This document shows positions 27,421 through 37,227 of a stretch of DNA of 40,615 bases, piece by piece. Origin of the DNA: Prochlorococcus sp. AG-402-K04. GTDB taxonomy: Bacteria; Cyanobacteriota; Cyanobacteriia; PCC-6307; Cyanobiaceae. Within the stretch, counting starts at the first letter, position 1. Each line of letters starts with the position of its first letter. The translations under genes and the position numbers were made by a program. The stretch is from contig QCID01000010.1 of assembly GCA_003216895.1 (NCBI GenBank), positions 1 through 40,615 on the forward strand, written 5' to 3'. Below the pieces are notes generated by a model, which ran no database searches, had not been told where the DNA came from, and saw only the letters and a program-made list of their open reading frames with translations.

Positions 27421-28884
27421 ATGAGAATACTTTTTGCTGCTGCTGAATGCGCCCCAATGATAAAGGTTGGAGGTATGGGTGATGTTGTTGGTTCATTACC
27501 TCCTGCGCTTAAAAAACTTGGGCATGACGTTCGATTAATAATTCCAGGGTATGGAAAGCTATGGACCTTGATGGATATTGCTTCTGAGCCTATCTTTCGG
27601 GCTAACACAATGGGTGTTGACTTCGCTGTTTTTGAAACAAGGCATCCCTCAAATGGGTTGCCAATTTATTTAGTTGGACATCCATGTTTTGATTCTGAGC
27701 GTATTTACGGAGGAGAAGATGAAGATTGGAGATTTACTTTTTTTGCTAGTGCAGTCTCTGAATTTGCATGGAACTCATGGAAACCACAAGTCCTCCATTG
27801 TCATGATTGGCATACTGGAATGATCCCCGTTTGGATGCATCAAGACCCCGAAATCAGCACGGTATTTACTATTCATAATCTAAAGTACCAAGGCCCATGG
27901 AGATGGAAACTTGATCAAATAACTTGGTGCCCATGGTATATGCATGGTGATCACACTATGGCATCAGCAATGTTGTATGCCGATAGAGTTAATGCAGTAT
28001 CTCCTACTTATTCAAGGGAAATAAGAACATCTGAATATGGAGAAAAATTAGAGGGACTTTTAAATTATATTTCTGGGAAATTACGTGGAATATTAAATGG
28101 AGTTGATCTAGATGAGTGGAATCCAGCAACAGATAATTCATTGCCAGCTAAATTTAGTGTAGATAATATTTCTGGTAGAGCAATTAATAAAAGAGTCCTC
28201 CAAGAAAGAATGGGACTTGAAGTCAATCCAGATAAATATCTAATGGGAATGGTTGGTAGGCTTGTTGATCAAAAAGGTATTGATCTTTTACTTCAAGTCG
28301 CTAATAGGCTTCTTTCTTATACTGACTCTCAAGTAGTTGTTCTTGGCACTGGAGATCGCTATTTAGAGTCATCGTTATGGCAACTAGCAATTGAGTATCC
28401 TGGCCGTTTTTCTGTTTTTCTTACTTACGATGATGCATTATCTAGGCTCATTTATGGAGGTGCTGATGCATTCCTAATGCCTAGTCGTTTTGAGCCATGT
28501 GGAATCAGCCAATTATTAGCTATGCGCTATGGTGCTATTCCGATCGTTAGAAAAGTAGGAGGTTTAGTTGACACAGTTGAACCTTATAACCCTATGAATG
28601 AAACAGGTTCTGGATTTTGCTTTGATCGGTATGAACCAATAGACTTTTATACAGCATTAGTTCGTTCTTGGGAAGCGTATAGGCATCAAAAAAGTTGGAA
28701 GAAGTTACAACTAAGAGCGATGTCAAATAAATATAGTTGGGATAGATCTGCTAAGGAATATGAATTAATGTATAAAGATGTCTGTGGAATTAAGGAGCCT
28801 TCTCCTGACGCCGCTGAGGTTGAAAAGTTTTCTTATGGACAAGAAGCTGACCCTTCACGTAAAGGGAAAAAAATAAAATTATAG
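27421..28884 (+). CDS. glgA: Glycogen synthase
   Basis: GlgA adds glucose from ADP-glucose to the growing glycogen chain. The 487-residue GT5 protein starts with [20 protein letters not shown], where K15 in the KxGGM variant of the KxGGL motif contacts the nucleotide sugar. Further marks are [41 protein letters not shown] and the C-terminal [18 protein letters not shown] near residue 360. The tail beyond about residue 460 is short, charged and lysine-rich at its end. A weak 5-bp hairpin with a T-run lies just upstream, after menB, and is not strong enough to call a terminator. Confidence 0.97.
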   Translation: MRILFAAAECAPMIKVGGMGDVVGSLPPALKKLGHDVRLIIPGYGKLWTLMDIASEPIFRANTMGVDFAVFETRHPSNGLPIYLVGHPCFDSERIYGGEDEDWRFTFFASAVSEFAWNSWKPQVLHCHDWHTGMIPVWMHQDPEISTVFTIHNLKYQGPWRWKLDQITWCPWYMHGDHTMASAMLYADRVNAVSPTYSREIRTSEYGEKLEGLLNYISGKLRGILNGVDLDEWNPATDNSLPAKFSVDNISGRAINKRVLQERMGLEVNPDKYLMGMVGRLVDQKGIDLLLQVANRLLSYTDSQVVVLGTGDRYLESSLWQLAIEYPGRFSVFLTYDDALSRLIYGGADAFLMPSRFEPCGISQLLAMRYGAIPIVRKVGGLVDTVEPYNPMNETGSGFCFDRYEPIDFYTALVRSWEAYRHQKSWKKLQLRAMSNKYSWDRSAKEYELMYKDVCGIKEPSPDAAEVEKFSYGQEADPSRKGKKIKL

Positions 28885-28928
28885 GATTTTTGATTATTTA
28901 CATTACCTAGCCTCTGTTAAATATTTGT

Positions 28929-30326
28929 ATGGAGATTACTTTTAAGGACTTAGTTAAACTATGGGGGAAGCCATTTAATCAAAAGGAAATAGATCTTAAT
29001 TCTCCTGTTGGTCGTATATCTACTGATTCTAGGACAATTGAAAAGGGTGATTTCTTTGTCCCTTTAGTAGGCAATATCTTTGATGGTCATGATTACTTAG
29101 ATATGGCTTTTGATATTGGCATACAGGCAGCAATTGTTTCTAAAAAATTTAATGGTTTGGTACCTATTGACCTGACTCACTGGGTGGTTTCAGATACTCT
29201 GCACGCCTATCAACAGATTGCATTGCTTCATCGGAGAAATTTAAATCTTCCTGTAGTTGCTGTTACTGGTTCTGTTGGTAAAACAACTACAAGAGAATTG
29301 ATTCGGGCAATACTGTCTCCTCTTGGTGAAATTGTTTCAAGTAGAGGTAATGAGAATAATGATGTAGGTGTTTCAAAAACTCTGCTTAGAGGATTAAAAA
29401 CAGATGCTGCATTTGTTCTTGAAATGGGCATGCGTGGCTTCGGTCAAATTGAACGTCTCTCTCGAGTTGCTGAACCTGATATTGCTATAATTACAAATGT
29501 GGGACAAGCTCATATTGGTATTCTTGGCAGTAGAGAAAATATTGCAAAAGCCAAGTCGGAAATCACATCAAATCTAAGATCTGATGGCGTTGTGATTATT
29601 CCTTTTGGTGACAACCTTTTAGAAAAAGCTTTATTAGAAAAATGGTCAGGACGTGTTGTTCGTGTTGCTATAGAGGGCTCTTCGCTGAATTGGTTAGGTT
29701 CCAATGATGAGTATTTCTCTTTTCAAGATATTGAGCCAGACTATATTTCTCAAATTGATATGAAAAATAATTTCATGTTTTTTGAAGGAAGTCAATTTAA
29801 ATTGCCCCTTGAAGGAAGACATAATGCTATGAATTTTCTTATGGCATTGATCGTCGCAAAAGAATTAGGACTATCAATAAAGAATCTTGATCAATTAAAA
29901 ATAAATATGCCAATGGGAAGAAATAGATTGGTTAAATGTGGACAATATTTAGTTTTAGATGAGACTTACAATGCATCGCCTGAATCTGTTATTGCATCTT
30001 TAGAGTTATTGGTAAGCAAGCCTGGCAGACATTTTGCAGTTTTAGGTACGATGCTTGAGTTGGGTCCTGAGAGTATTTCCCTTCATCATAAAGTTCTTAA
30101 AAGAGCTGTTGAATTAGGTCTTGCTGGAATTGTTTTTGTCTCTTGTGGAGAGGAATCTAATATCATAAAAAATATAATCAAAGAATTACCAAATCATGAT
30201 GTTGTAAGTACACCAAGAGATGCTGCTAAATCATTATTGTCATGGCTTTTACCGGGAGATAATATTTTAATTAAAGGTAGTCGTAAGTTGGAATTGGAAA
30301 AAATATTACCTTATTTACAGAAATAA
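28929..30326 (+). CDS. murF: UDP-N-acetylmuramoyl-tripeptide--D-alanyl-D-alanine ligase
   Basis: MurF adds D-Ala-D-Ala to the UDP-MurNAc tripeptide, completing the peptidoglycan stem peptide precursor. In the 465-residue sequence the N-terminal domain has STDSRTIEKGDFFVPLVG, the ATP loop VTGSVGKTTTRELI lies around residues 111-124, the central domain has NENNDVGVSKTLLR and MGMRGFGQIERL, and the C-terminal domain has LDETYNASPESV and VLGTMLELG. These are all MurF-specific. It is 44 bases after glgA and ends 13 bases from the convergent glmU gene. Confidence 0.97.
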   Translation: MEITFKDLVKLWGKPFNQKEIDLNSPVGRISTDSRTIEKGDFFVPLVGNIFDGHDYLDMAFDIGIQAAIVSKKFNGLVPIDLTHWVVSDTLHAYQQIALLHRRNLNLPVVAVTGSVGKTTTRELIRAILSPLGEIVSSRGNENNDVGVSKTLLRGLKTDAAFVLEMGMRGFGQIERLSRVAEPDIAIITNVGQAHIGILGSRENIAKAKSEITSNLRSDGVVIIPFGDNLLEKALLEKWSGRVVRVAIEGSSLNWLGSNDEYFSFQDIEPDYISQIDMKNNFMFFEGSQFKLPLEGRHNAMNFLMALIVAKELGLSIKNLDQLKINMPMGRNRLVKCGQYLVLDETYNASPESVIASLELLVSKPGRHFAVLGTMLELGPESISLHHKVLKRAVELGLAGIVFVSCGEESNIIKNIIKELPNHDVVSTPRDAAKSLLSWLLPGDNILIKGSRKLELEKILPYLQK

Positions 30327-30339
30327 CTTCTTGTTGTAT

Positions 30340-31680
30340 TTAATCAGTCTTGGTTCTAATAATTGCTTTTGATCTTTCAACAACTAAACTTTTATCGGGA
30401 ATATCTTTACTTATTGTTGAGCCTGCACCAATGGTTACATGTGATCCGATTTTAATGGGTGCAACTAGGACTGAATTTGCTCCGGTTTTTGAATAATCAT
30501 CAATAATTGTTCTATGTTTATTTTTGCCATCAAAATTAGCTGTAATAGTCCCTGCTCCAATATTAATATTTTTCCCTAGATCTGAATCACCTAGATAGCT
30601 TAAATGATTAACTTTTGTTCCTTCACCAATAAAACTTTTTTTTATTTCTACAAAGTTCCCTATCTTAGAATTTTTACTTATGTTTGATTCCGGTCTTATG
30701 TGAGCGAATGGACCAATTGAGGTGTTATTTCCAATCGTTGCTTCATTGATAAATGAATGAATGGCTAATACATTTTCCGCAAGTGTTGAATTTGTTATGA
30801 CACTACCTGGTCCTAAATGACATCCATTGCCAATATTGCATCTACCACGAAAATGAGTTTGTGGCTCAATAATTACGTCTGTACCAAAGTTTGAATCCTC
30901 ACTCAGCGAACAACTAATAGGATCAACGAATGAGACCCCCTTGCTCATCCATAAGGATTTAAGCTTTTCTTGGATGTAATTTTCGCATTCTGATAGTTGG
31001 AACCTATCATTAATTCCCTTGATCTCGAATGGATTATCTACCTCAAAATGCAATGATCTTTCGAGTAAGCTTATAGTATCTGTTAGATATATTTCATTTT
31101 GACTATTTTGGTTAGATAATAAGTTTAAAACATCTGATAATTGTTGCCAATTAAAACAATATATACCCGCATTTATTAATTTATTTTTTCGCTGTTCATT
31201 ATTGCAATCTCTCTCTTCGATAATATTTTTTACAAGTCCCGATTCATCTGTGAATACTCGCCCATATCCTGTGGGAGAGTCTAACCTTGCAGATAAAAAA
31301 GTTACACTCGCATTGGATTCTTTGTGAAAGTTTAAAAGTGAACTTAGAGTTTCCTCTTTTAATAGTGGTACATCACCATTTAATACTAAAAGCTCTCCAT
31401 TAAATTCTTTTAATCTAGGACTTAATTGCTGGATGGCATGACCTGTTCCATTTTGAGGTTGCTGAAGAACAAAATCTAAGTCTTGATGATTTTTCAGAGA
31501 GTCCTCTACTAAGTTGGCTTGATGTCCTACAACTATGAATCTTCGGCTTGGATGGAGGCCCTGAGTACAGGACAAAACCCTATCAATAAGTGATTTTCCT
31601 GCTAAAGGATGGAGAACCTTAGGTAGCTTACTTTTCATTCGCGTACCTTTTCCAGCCGCTAAAATTGCGATAGCAAGCAT
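30340..31680 (-). CDS. glmU: Bifunctional UDP-N-acetylglucosamine pyrophosphorylase / glucosamine-1-phosphate N-acetyltransferase
   Basis: GlmU acetylates glucosamine 1-phosphate and then makes UDP-GlcNAc, the precursor of peptidoglycan and lipopolysaccharide. The 446-residue protein has the N-terminal nucleotidyltransferase with [20 protein letters not shown] at residues 6-25 and VLNGDVPLL, and a C-terminal left-handed beta-helix from about residue 250 with hexapeptide repeats ([60 protein letters not shown]). Both halves are intact. It is the last gene of the ubiD-aroA-mnmD-glmU minus-strand block, 37 bases after the methyltransferase gene. Confidence 0.97.
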   Translation of the reverse strand: MLAIAILAAGKGTRMKSKLPKVLHPLAGKSLIDRVLSCTQGLHPSRRFIVVGHQANLVEDSLKNHQDLDFVLQQPQNGTGHAIQQLSPRLKEFNGELLVLNGDVPLLKEETLSSLLNFHKESNASVTFLSARLDSPTGYGRVFTDESGLVKNIIEERDCNNEQRKNKLINAGIYCFNWQQLSDVLNLLSNQNSQNEIYLTDTISLLERSLHFEVDNPFEIKGINDRFQLSECENYIQEKLKSLWMSKGVSFVDPISCSLSEDSNFGTDVIIEPQTHFRGRCNIGNGCHLGPGSVITNSTLAENVLAIHSFINEATIGNNTSIGPFAHIRPESNISKNSKIGNFVEIKKSFIGEGTKVNHLSYLGDSDLGKNINIGAGTITANFDGKNKHRTIIDDYSKTGANSVLVAPIKIGSHVTIGAGSTISKDIPDKSLVVERSKAIIRTKTD

Positions 31681-31717
31681 TAGATTACTTTTTTGAAGAA
31701 ATCTAATTCCTTTATTG

Positions 31718-32614
31718 TCATTGCGCAGTATTCCATCGTTTTCTCCAAGATGAAGTGTTTATTAATTGACTTTTAGATTGCTCTATTTCTCTTGTTGAAA
31801 TTATTTCTTTAGAGGTCCCTCTTCCTGTTGGATCTCGGTAAGGAATAGATGAACGCGTATCAAGGTGTTCTACTTCCCTTGTGCTTAGGTCTTTAAGCTG
31901 ACAATTTTTTACAATCGACTGTTTTTTTAATTTTTTTCTCATAGCAACTGTCCCTGAACTCCATTTTCTTTCATCATCGATTGATGGAACTATTGAATAG
32001 ATTTTTAAACCTGCTCTTTTGAAACTCGCTCTAATTGAGGCAGCAGTTGAATATGTTATCAAGCGCCCCTCTACAGATAGCCTTCCGGTTAATAAAGAGA
32101 TGAATTCCTCGCTCCATAGCTCTGGACATTTTTGTGGAGAAAAAGGATCAAGAAGAATTAAATCAAATTTTAAAGAATCGTGTATTTCGTATATTTTTTG
32201 TCTTGCATCTCCCCAGTGAATAGTTCCTTCGTTAAAACCATCATTCCATTTCCCTGATTTGTTTAAGCAATTAAAAAAATGCAATACTTTTGGAGACCAA
32301 ATTTTATGAAATATCTTTTCATTAAGTGCAAGATTTAGAGGACTTTGATCAATCTCAAGCCCATGCCATTCAATTTTTATATTGCTTTGAAGTAACTCTT
32401 CGAGAATACATCCTGTATTATAGCCCAATCCCAAACAAACATCTAAAACAACTATTTTTTCAGTGTTAGAAAATTGTTCTAATTGAGCGGGTAAGAGATA
32501 TTTATTAATTGATTCTCTAAGTGCTCCATTCTTATCATGAAATCCTTCTTCATAGCTCAAGCTATAAAGACTTAAGCTTCCATCTTTTGTCGTATGTTTT
32601 TTAAGAACATCCAA
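31718..32614 (-). CDS. MnmC/MnmD-like tRNA 5-aminomethyl-2-thiouridine methyltransferase domain protein
   Basis: The 298-residue protein matches the SAM-dependent methyltransferase half of MnmC (PF05430, DUF752), which methylates the wobble uridine at position 34 of some tRNAs. Seen are [20 protein letters not shown] (SAM loop, about residues 54-73), [11 protein letters not shown], and the family motif [18 protein letters not shown] around residue 155. The FAD-dependent oxidase half of enterobacterial MnmC is absent, as in stand-alone MnmD. A polar tail from about residue 235 carries STREVE and STREIE copies around IPYRDP. The start is a TTG at 32614; the upstream frame closes at the aroA stop with no ATG. 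Confidence 0.82.
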   Translation of the reverse strand: MDVLKKHTTKDGSLSLYSLSYEEGFHDKNGALRESINKYLLPAQLEQFSNTEKIVVLDVCLGLGYNTGCILEELLQSNIKIEWHGLEIDQSPLNLALNEKIFHKIWSPKVLHFFNCLNKSGKWNDGFNEGTIHWGDARQKIYEIHDSLKFDLILLDPFSPQKCPELWSEEFISLLTGRLSVEGRLITYSTAASIRASFKRAGLKIYSIVPSIDDERKWSSGTVAMRKKLKKQSIVKNCQLKDLSTREVEHLDTRSSIPYRDPTGRGTSKEIISTREIEQSKSQLINTSSWRKRWNTAQ

Positions 32615-32626
32615 TTTTAAGAGATG

Positions 32627-33961
32627 CTAATTTTTTTGTTGAAGTCTCTTAAGATCTCTCCAGAAATCAGGGTATGAGATTGCTGCAGCTTCACTACGTC
32701 GTAATGTCGAATTAGAATTAGCCATTATTGATGCAATAGCCAAGCTCATTGCTACACGATGATCATCTTCACTATCAAGCTCGCATCCTTTTAAATTATC
32801 TACTCCATAAATGGTTAAACCATCTTGATGTTCATCTACTTTGGCGCCCATTCTTTTTAATTGCCTGGCCATCACCTCTAAACGATCAGTTTCTTTAACT
32901 CTCAATTCACTTGCTCCTTTTATTTGGCTGATACCATTACAAAAACATGCTGCTACAGATAAGATGGGCACCTCGTCTACTAGTCGAGGCATTATCTCCT
33001 CATCAAGCGTAAATGGTTTCAAATTTTCTTTGTAAAGAACTTCTATGTCTCCAACAGGTTCACCAGCTACATCTCTTTTGTTTGTTATATTGATACTTGC
33101 TTCCATTGTTTCTAATACATCAAGTATTCCAGTCCTCGTTGGATTTAGACCAACATTTTCAATTATAATTTCTGATCCTGGTATGATGCTACCTGCCACT
33201 AGCCAGAATGCAGCGGAACTAATATCACCCGGAACAATAATTGATTGACCTTTTAACTCTTTGCCAGGGAAAACTGTTATATGTCTACCCATTTCGCCAC
33301 CTATCTCTAGATTGGCTCCAAAAGCTTTTAACATCCTCTCGCTATGATCTCTTGATCTGGCCGGTTCAATAACAGTTGTTGAACCTTCAGCCTTAAGGGC
33401 AGCAAGGAGGATTGCGGATTTTATTTGAGCACTTGCCACTGGCGTCCCAATTACGGCACCTCTTAATTTATTCCCCATAATCGAGAGAGGAGCAAAGTCT
33501 CCACCAGATCTCCCGGAAACTTTAGCTCCCATCATTTTTAATGGCTGCCCTACTCTTTTCATTGGCCTGTTTCGGAGTGATTTATCTCCTGTAAGGATGA
33601 AATGATGGTCCTCTTGACCTGCTAATAACCCCATTATTAATCTCATAGTTGTTCCTGAATTTCCGCAATTCAAAATATCTTGAGGCTCTTGGAGACCATT
33701 TAATCCAACGCCATCAACTTCAACAAATTTCCCTTTTTCAATAGGACTAATCTTTACGCCCATTGATCTCAGGCATTCAGCTGTACTTAATGGGTCTTCG
33801 GCAGGTAAAAGGCCCTCAATTATTGTTTTCCCGTTAGCAATAGCCCCAAACAGTAATGCTCGGTGTGATATTGATTTATCTCCAGGTACTTTCACTTTCC
33901 CACAGAGCTCACCTCCTTTTTGAAGATCTCTTAAAGACTGATCTTTAGTGGGAACTTTCAA
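32627..33961 (-). CDS. aroA: 3-phosphoshikimate 1-carboxyvinyltransferase (EPSP synthase)
   Basis: AroA transfers enolpyruvate to shikimate 3-phosphate, leading to chorismate for aromatic amino acids and quinones. The 444-residue protein has [18 protein letters not shown] near residues 23-40, [19 protein letters not shown] near 97-115, [23 protein letters not shown] and [12 protein letters not shown]. The starting codon is a TTG at 33961; the frame is closed by TAA nine bases further upstream and no ATG precedes the conserved core. It lies 53 bases after the UbiD-like gene and 12 bases before the methyltransferase gene. By the glycine pattern in the inhibitor loop it resembles class II types, but this is uncertain. 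Confidence 0.97.
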   Translation of the reverse strand: MKVPTKDQSLRDLQKGGELCGKVKVPGDKSISHRALLFGAIANGKTIIEGLLPAEDPLSTAECLRSMGVKISPIEKGKFVEVDGVGLNGLQEPQDILNCGNSGTTMRLIMGLLAGQEDHHFILTGDKSLRNRPMKRVGQPLKMMGAKVSGRSGGDFAPLSIMGNKLRGAVIGTPVASAQIKSAILLAALKAEGSTTVIEPARSRDHSERMLKAFGANLEIGGEMGRHITVFPGKELKGQSIIVPGDISSAAFWLVAGSIIPGSEIIIENVGLNPTRTGILDVLETMEASINITNKRDVAGEPVGDIEVLYKENLKPFTLDEEIMPRLVDEVPILSVAACFCNGISQIKGASELRVKETDRLEVMARQLKRMGAKVDEHQDGLTIYGVDNLKGCELDSEDDHRVAMSLAIASIMANSNSTLRRSEAAAISYPDFWRDLKRLQQKN

Positions 33962-34014
33962 TGAAAAACATTACATTTATTATATTTTATTTATCGATAA
34001 GCTTTATTCCTGAT

Positions 34015-35580
34015 TTATGAATTGTTTATTTGTTTTTGACGCATTATTTCATCTATAACGTACCCAAATAATTCTGGACTTGGTTGGTTGGTTTCCAGAT
34101 CAGACAACCCAAGTTCTTCCCATCTTTCATCGATTTTATCTTCAAGTTCTTTAGGCCTTGTTAATGGTTTGCCCCAATCATGATTCTTCTCCGGACCGAT
34201 TTTTGTAGTCGCATCAATAGCTAATCTCCCTCCTAATCCTATATGTTCACTCGCGAAGTCAAGCGTGTCAAATGGAGTATTCTCAAGTATAAATAAATCT
34301 CTCTGAGGGTCAACTTGGCTGGATAAGACCCAAACTACTTGTCTAGGGTCTCTCACGTTAATAATGGAGTCGACGACGACGACAAATTTTGTATAGGTAA
34401 ATTGGGGTAAAGCGCTCCAAAATGCCATTGCAGCTCTTTTAGCTTGTCCTGGATATGCTTTATCAATAGAGATAACTGCTAACTTGTAACTCAAAGCTTC
34501 CATAGGTAGGAAAAAATCAACAATCTCAGGTATTTGTTGTTTAAGTATTGGAGTATAAATTCGATTTAATGCTATAGCGAGCATTGCCTCCTCTTTTGGA
34601 GGCCTACCGCTGAAGGTTGTTAAAAATATTGGTTTTTTCCTTTGAGTCATACAGTGGAATCTAATCAATGGTGAGGATTCAGCACCCCCATAGAACCCCA
34701 TGTGGTCTCCAAAAGGACCATCCATCATCTCTTCTCCTGGAGATATTGATCCTTCCAGAACAATTTCACTGTGACTAGGGACCTGAAGATCGATAGTTTT
34801 GCATTTTGTTAATCGAACACCTTCTCCTGCATATAAACCTGCAAATAGCCATTCACTGAGCTGTACTGGAATTGGAGTTGCTGCAGCCATGACAAGAAGT
34901 GGATGAACTCCAATAGCGACAGCGACTTCTAGCTTTTTATTCATGGCAGCTGCTTTGCGAAGATGCCTGGCTCCTCCTCTGACACTTAACCAATGAACTG
35001 TCATGCTTTTGGCAGATTGTCTTTGGAGTCGATAAACACCAACGTTTGGTACGCCTGTTTCAGGATCTTTTGTTATTACTAGACCTAAAGTGATGGCTCC
35101 TCCAGCATCCTCTGGCCAGGGGCGTAAAAGTGGTAAATGATTTAGATCCAAATCTTTTTCTTCAATTACTTTCTGATGGCACGGCGGTAATAGATCAATA
35201 TCGGGGCGAGCTTTAAGCAGATCCCAGGCAACTGAGGCAAAAGCTTTGGTCTCTTTGAATCCTTTTGGAGGACGTGGTTGCTGTAGAAGGGCGAGCTTTT
35301 TCCCTAAATCCTCCAATTCTTCTTGCTTCTCTAAGCCCATACTCCAAACCACCCGTTCCATTGTTCCAAGTAAATTGACTGCAACAGGGATTGATGATCC
35401 TTTTACATTTTCAAAAAGTAGCGCAGGTCCTCCAATCCCCAGGACTCGGTCGCTAATTGCTGCAATTTCTAAGTCACTATCAACTGGACTGCTTATTCTC
35501 TTTAATTGACCTTTCTTTTCTAGAAGAGTAAGAAAATCTCTGATGTCCCTTGTAAGAGGTTCTTGACGAAATAATTTCAT
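34015..35580 (-). CDS. ubiD: UbiD-family decarboxylase
   Basis: UbiD enzymes are prenylated-FMN-dependent and remove the carboxyl group from aromatic or polyprenylated aromatic acids. The 521-residue protein opens with DIRDFLTLLEKKGQLKRI and shows WPEDAGGAITLGLVITKDPE, the HWLSVRGGARHL segment, and the diagnostic EGSISPGEEMMDGPFGDHMG around residue 280. In cyanobacteria the likely substrate is the 4-hydroxybenzoate-derived intermediate of plastoquinone synthesis, which fits the sds gene nearby, but this is inference. It is divergent from comB with 58 bases between. Its G+C in sampled lines is about 46 percent, higher than the window average. Confidence 0.92.
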   Translation of the reverse strand: MKLFRQEPLTRDIRDFLTLLEKKGQLKRISSPVDSDLEIAAISDRVLGIGGPALLFENVKGSSIPVAVNLLGTMERVVWSMGLEKQEELEDLGKKLALLQQPRPPKGFKETKAFASVAWDLLKARPDIDLLPPCHQKVIEEKDLDLNHLPLLRPWPEDAGGAITLGLVITKDPETGVPNVGVYRLQRQSAKSMTVHWLSVRGGARHLRKAAAMNKKLEVAVAIGVHPLLVMAAATPIPVQLSEWLFAGLYAGEGVRLTKCKTIDLQVPSHSEIVLEGSISPGEEMMDGPFGDHMGFYGGAESSPLIRFHCMTQRKKPIFLTTFSGRPPKEEAMLAIALNRIYTPILKQQIPEIVDFFLPMEALSYKLAVISIDKAYPGQAKRAAMAFWSALPQFTYTKFVVVVDSIINVRDPRQVVWVLSSQVDPQRDLFILENTPFDTLDFASEHIGLGGRLAIDATTKIGPEKNHDWGKPLTRPKELEDKIDERWEELGLSDLETNQPSPELFGYVIDEIMRQKQINNS

Positions 35581-35587
35581 GAAGGTC

Positions 35588-35618
35588 TTGACGGTTACTC
35601 TATTGATCTAGTTACTGT
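35588..35618 (+). promoter_or_regulatory. Candidate promoter of the comB operon
   Basis: TTGACG at 35588-35593 matches the -35 consensus at five of six positions. A -10 of the TANNNT form (TACTGT, 35613-35618) lies 19 bases on, slightly too far. It sits in the 58-base gap between ubiD and comB. Tentative. Confidence 0.28.
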
Positions 35619-35644
35619 GACGCAACTTACCAGTATTTGTGGAA

Positions 35645-36373
35645 ATGAAACTTTCTTATTTTTATGTGGCAGCAGATGTGCCTATTGGAATTATTCCTGA
35701 ATCATCAGTAGTAATTGATGTTCTCAGGGCTACAACAACTATTGCCTGGGCTCTTGAAAATGGAGCTGATTCAGTACAAGTTTTTGCAGATGTTGATGAA
35801 CTTAAAAATCAAGCAAAGACTTTTGATTCTAAAGATAAAATACTTGTTGGAGAGAGAGGAGGTAAAAAATTAGATGGTTTTGACTTGGGAAATTCTCCAT
35901 TAGGAGTTTCAACTGACAGAGTAAAAGGGAAAAGAGTTTTTATGAGTACTACCAATGGAACTAGATCACTACATCGTGTTAGAGAGTCTAAAAGTTTGTA
36001 CACAATGGCACTCCCAAATAGAAAAGCGATTGCTGAAAGATTGAAAAGTGATAATCCAAAAGAAGTTTGGATTGTAGGTAGTGGATGGGAAGGCTCCTAC
36101 TCTTTAGAAGATTCTTTAGCAGCTGGTGCTTTAGCCTCTCTTTTAATGGATCAATTAGAGTCGGTTCAGATATTAAATGATGAACTGATGGCCTCTATAG
36201 CACTATGGAAAAACTGGGAGAATGATGTTGAAGGATGTTTACGTATTGCAAGTCATGGACAAAGACTTGCAGGAATAGGTAATCATGATGATGATTTTGC
36301 TTGTTGCGCTTCTTTGGACAACCTTTCTATTATTCCAAAACAGATTGAGATGGGCGTACTTCGCTCAAATTAA
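35645..36373 (+). CDS. comB: ComB-family 2-phosphosulfolactate phosphatase
   Basis: ComB hydrolyses 2-phosphosulfolactate in archaeal coenzyme M synthesis; homologues occur in nearly all cyanobacteria, where coenzyme M is not known. The family marks are [20 protein letters not shown] near residues 22-42, [31 protein letters not shown] and the late [18 protein letters not shown], with acidic metal-binding residues. I prefer the ATG at 35645 (MKLSYFYV); a GTG two codons upstream at 35639 is the alternative. It starts a plus-strand block; the nitrilase gene follows after 29 bases. The real substrate in this organism is unknown. Confidence 0.88.
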   Translation: MKLSYFYVAADVPIGIIPESSVVIDVLRATTTIAWALENGADSVQVFADVDELKNQAKTFDSKDKILVGERGGKKLDGFDLGNSPLGVSTDRVKGKRVFMSTTNGTRSLHRVRESKSLYTMALPNRKAIAERLKSDNPKEVWIVGSGWEGSYSLEDSLAAGALASLLMDQLESVQILNDELMASIALWKNWENDVEGCLRIASHGQRLAGIGNHDDDFACCASLDNLSIIPKQIEMGVLRSN

Positions 36374-36402
36374 CTTTTAAATTATTCTTCTTTTTAAACT
36401 AA

Positions 36403-37227
36403 GTGTCAGATTTTTTGGCTGCGGCCTTACAGCTAACAAGTACCTCAGACATAGACGCAAATCTCAATGCTGCAGAAGAACAAATTGAGTTAGCGTCAAG
36501 GCGTGGGGCTGATCTCGTTGGCCTTCCTGAAAACTTTGCATTTTTGGGTGAAGATCAGAAAAAACTAAAAATCGCATCTTCAATTTATGAAAAATGCAAT
36601 AGTTTTTTAGTAACAATGGCAAGGAGATATCAAGTCGTATTACTTGGAGGAGGTTTCCCTGTTCCTGCTAGCGATGGAGTGAGAACTTTAAACAGAGCAG
36701 AATTGTTTGGAAAGGATGGTCAATCTCTAGCAAGATATGACAAAATCCACCTTTTTGACGTTGATCTTCCTGAGGGTAATACCTATAGAGAATCAGAAAC
36801 AATTGTTTCCGGAAGAGAATCTCCACCTGTGGTCGATGTGCCTGGACTTTGCAAGATTGGATTATCTATCTGTTACGACGTGCGTTTCCCTGAACTTTAT
36901 AGGGATTTGGTAAATAAAGGAGCGGATTTATTAATGATTCCAGCTGCTTTTACTGCATTTACGGGAAAGGATCATTGGCAAGTATTGCTTCAAGCAAGAG
37001 CTATTGAAAATACCGCTTATGTTGTTGCACCAGCTCAAACTGGTCGCCACTATGGCAGAAGACAAAGCCATGGACATGCGATGGTTATTGATCCATGGGG
37101 GACAGTTCTGGCAGATGCAGGGGTTGTTCAAGGAGCAGCAATCGCGCCTGCTGATAAAGAAAGAGTTGAGAGAATTAGAGGACAGATGCCTAGCCTAAAA
37201 CATCGAAAAACAGAGCTTTTTATTTGA
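36403..37227 (+). CDS. Carbon-nitrogen hydrolase (nitrilase superfamily, Nit-like amidase)
   Basis: The 274-residue protein shows the full catalytic triad of the nitrilase superfamily: E43 in GLPENFAF, K114 in YDKIHLFD and C157 in LSICYDVRFPELYR. A second glutamate lies in LPEGNTYRES. The pattern, with HLFDVDLP and RFPELYR, is closest to the Nit1/Nit2 branch, whose members hydrolyse amides such as deaminated glutathione or omega-amidase substrates. The start is a GTG at 36403. Its stop overlaps the amidase ATG by one base, so it is probably translated together with the cell-wall amidase, although a shared pathway is not obvious. Confidence 0.9.
   Translation: MSDFLAAALQLTSTSDIDANLNAAEEQIELASRRGADLVGLPENFAFLGEDQKKLKIASSIYEKCNSFLVTMARRYQVVLLGGGFPVPASDGVRTLNRAELFGKDGQSLARYDKIHLFDVDLPEGNTYRESETIVSGRESPPVVDVPGLCKIGLSICYDVRFPELYRDLVNKGADLLMIPAAFTAFTGKDHWQVLLQARAIENTAYVVAPAQTGRHYGRRQSHGHAMVIDPWGTVLADAGVVQGAAIAPADKERVERIRGQMPSLKHRKTELFI

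Noticed and set aside
34015-35580. UbiD-like gene as a horizontally acquired island because of raised GC
   Set aside because: Its raised GC is spread evenly, the protein is typical for cyanobacteria and it sits in a normal operon; conservation alone can explain it.
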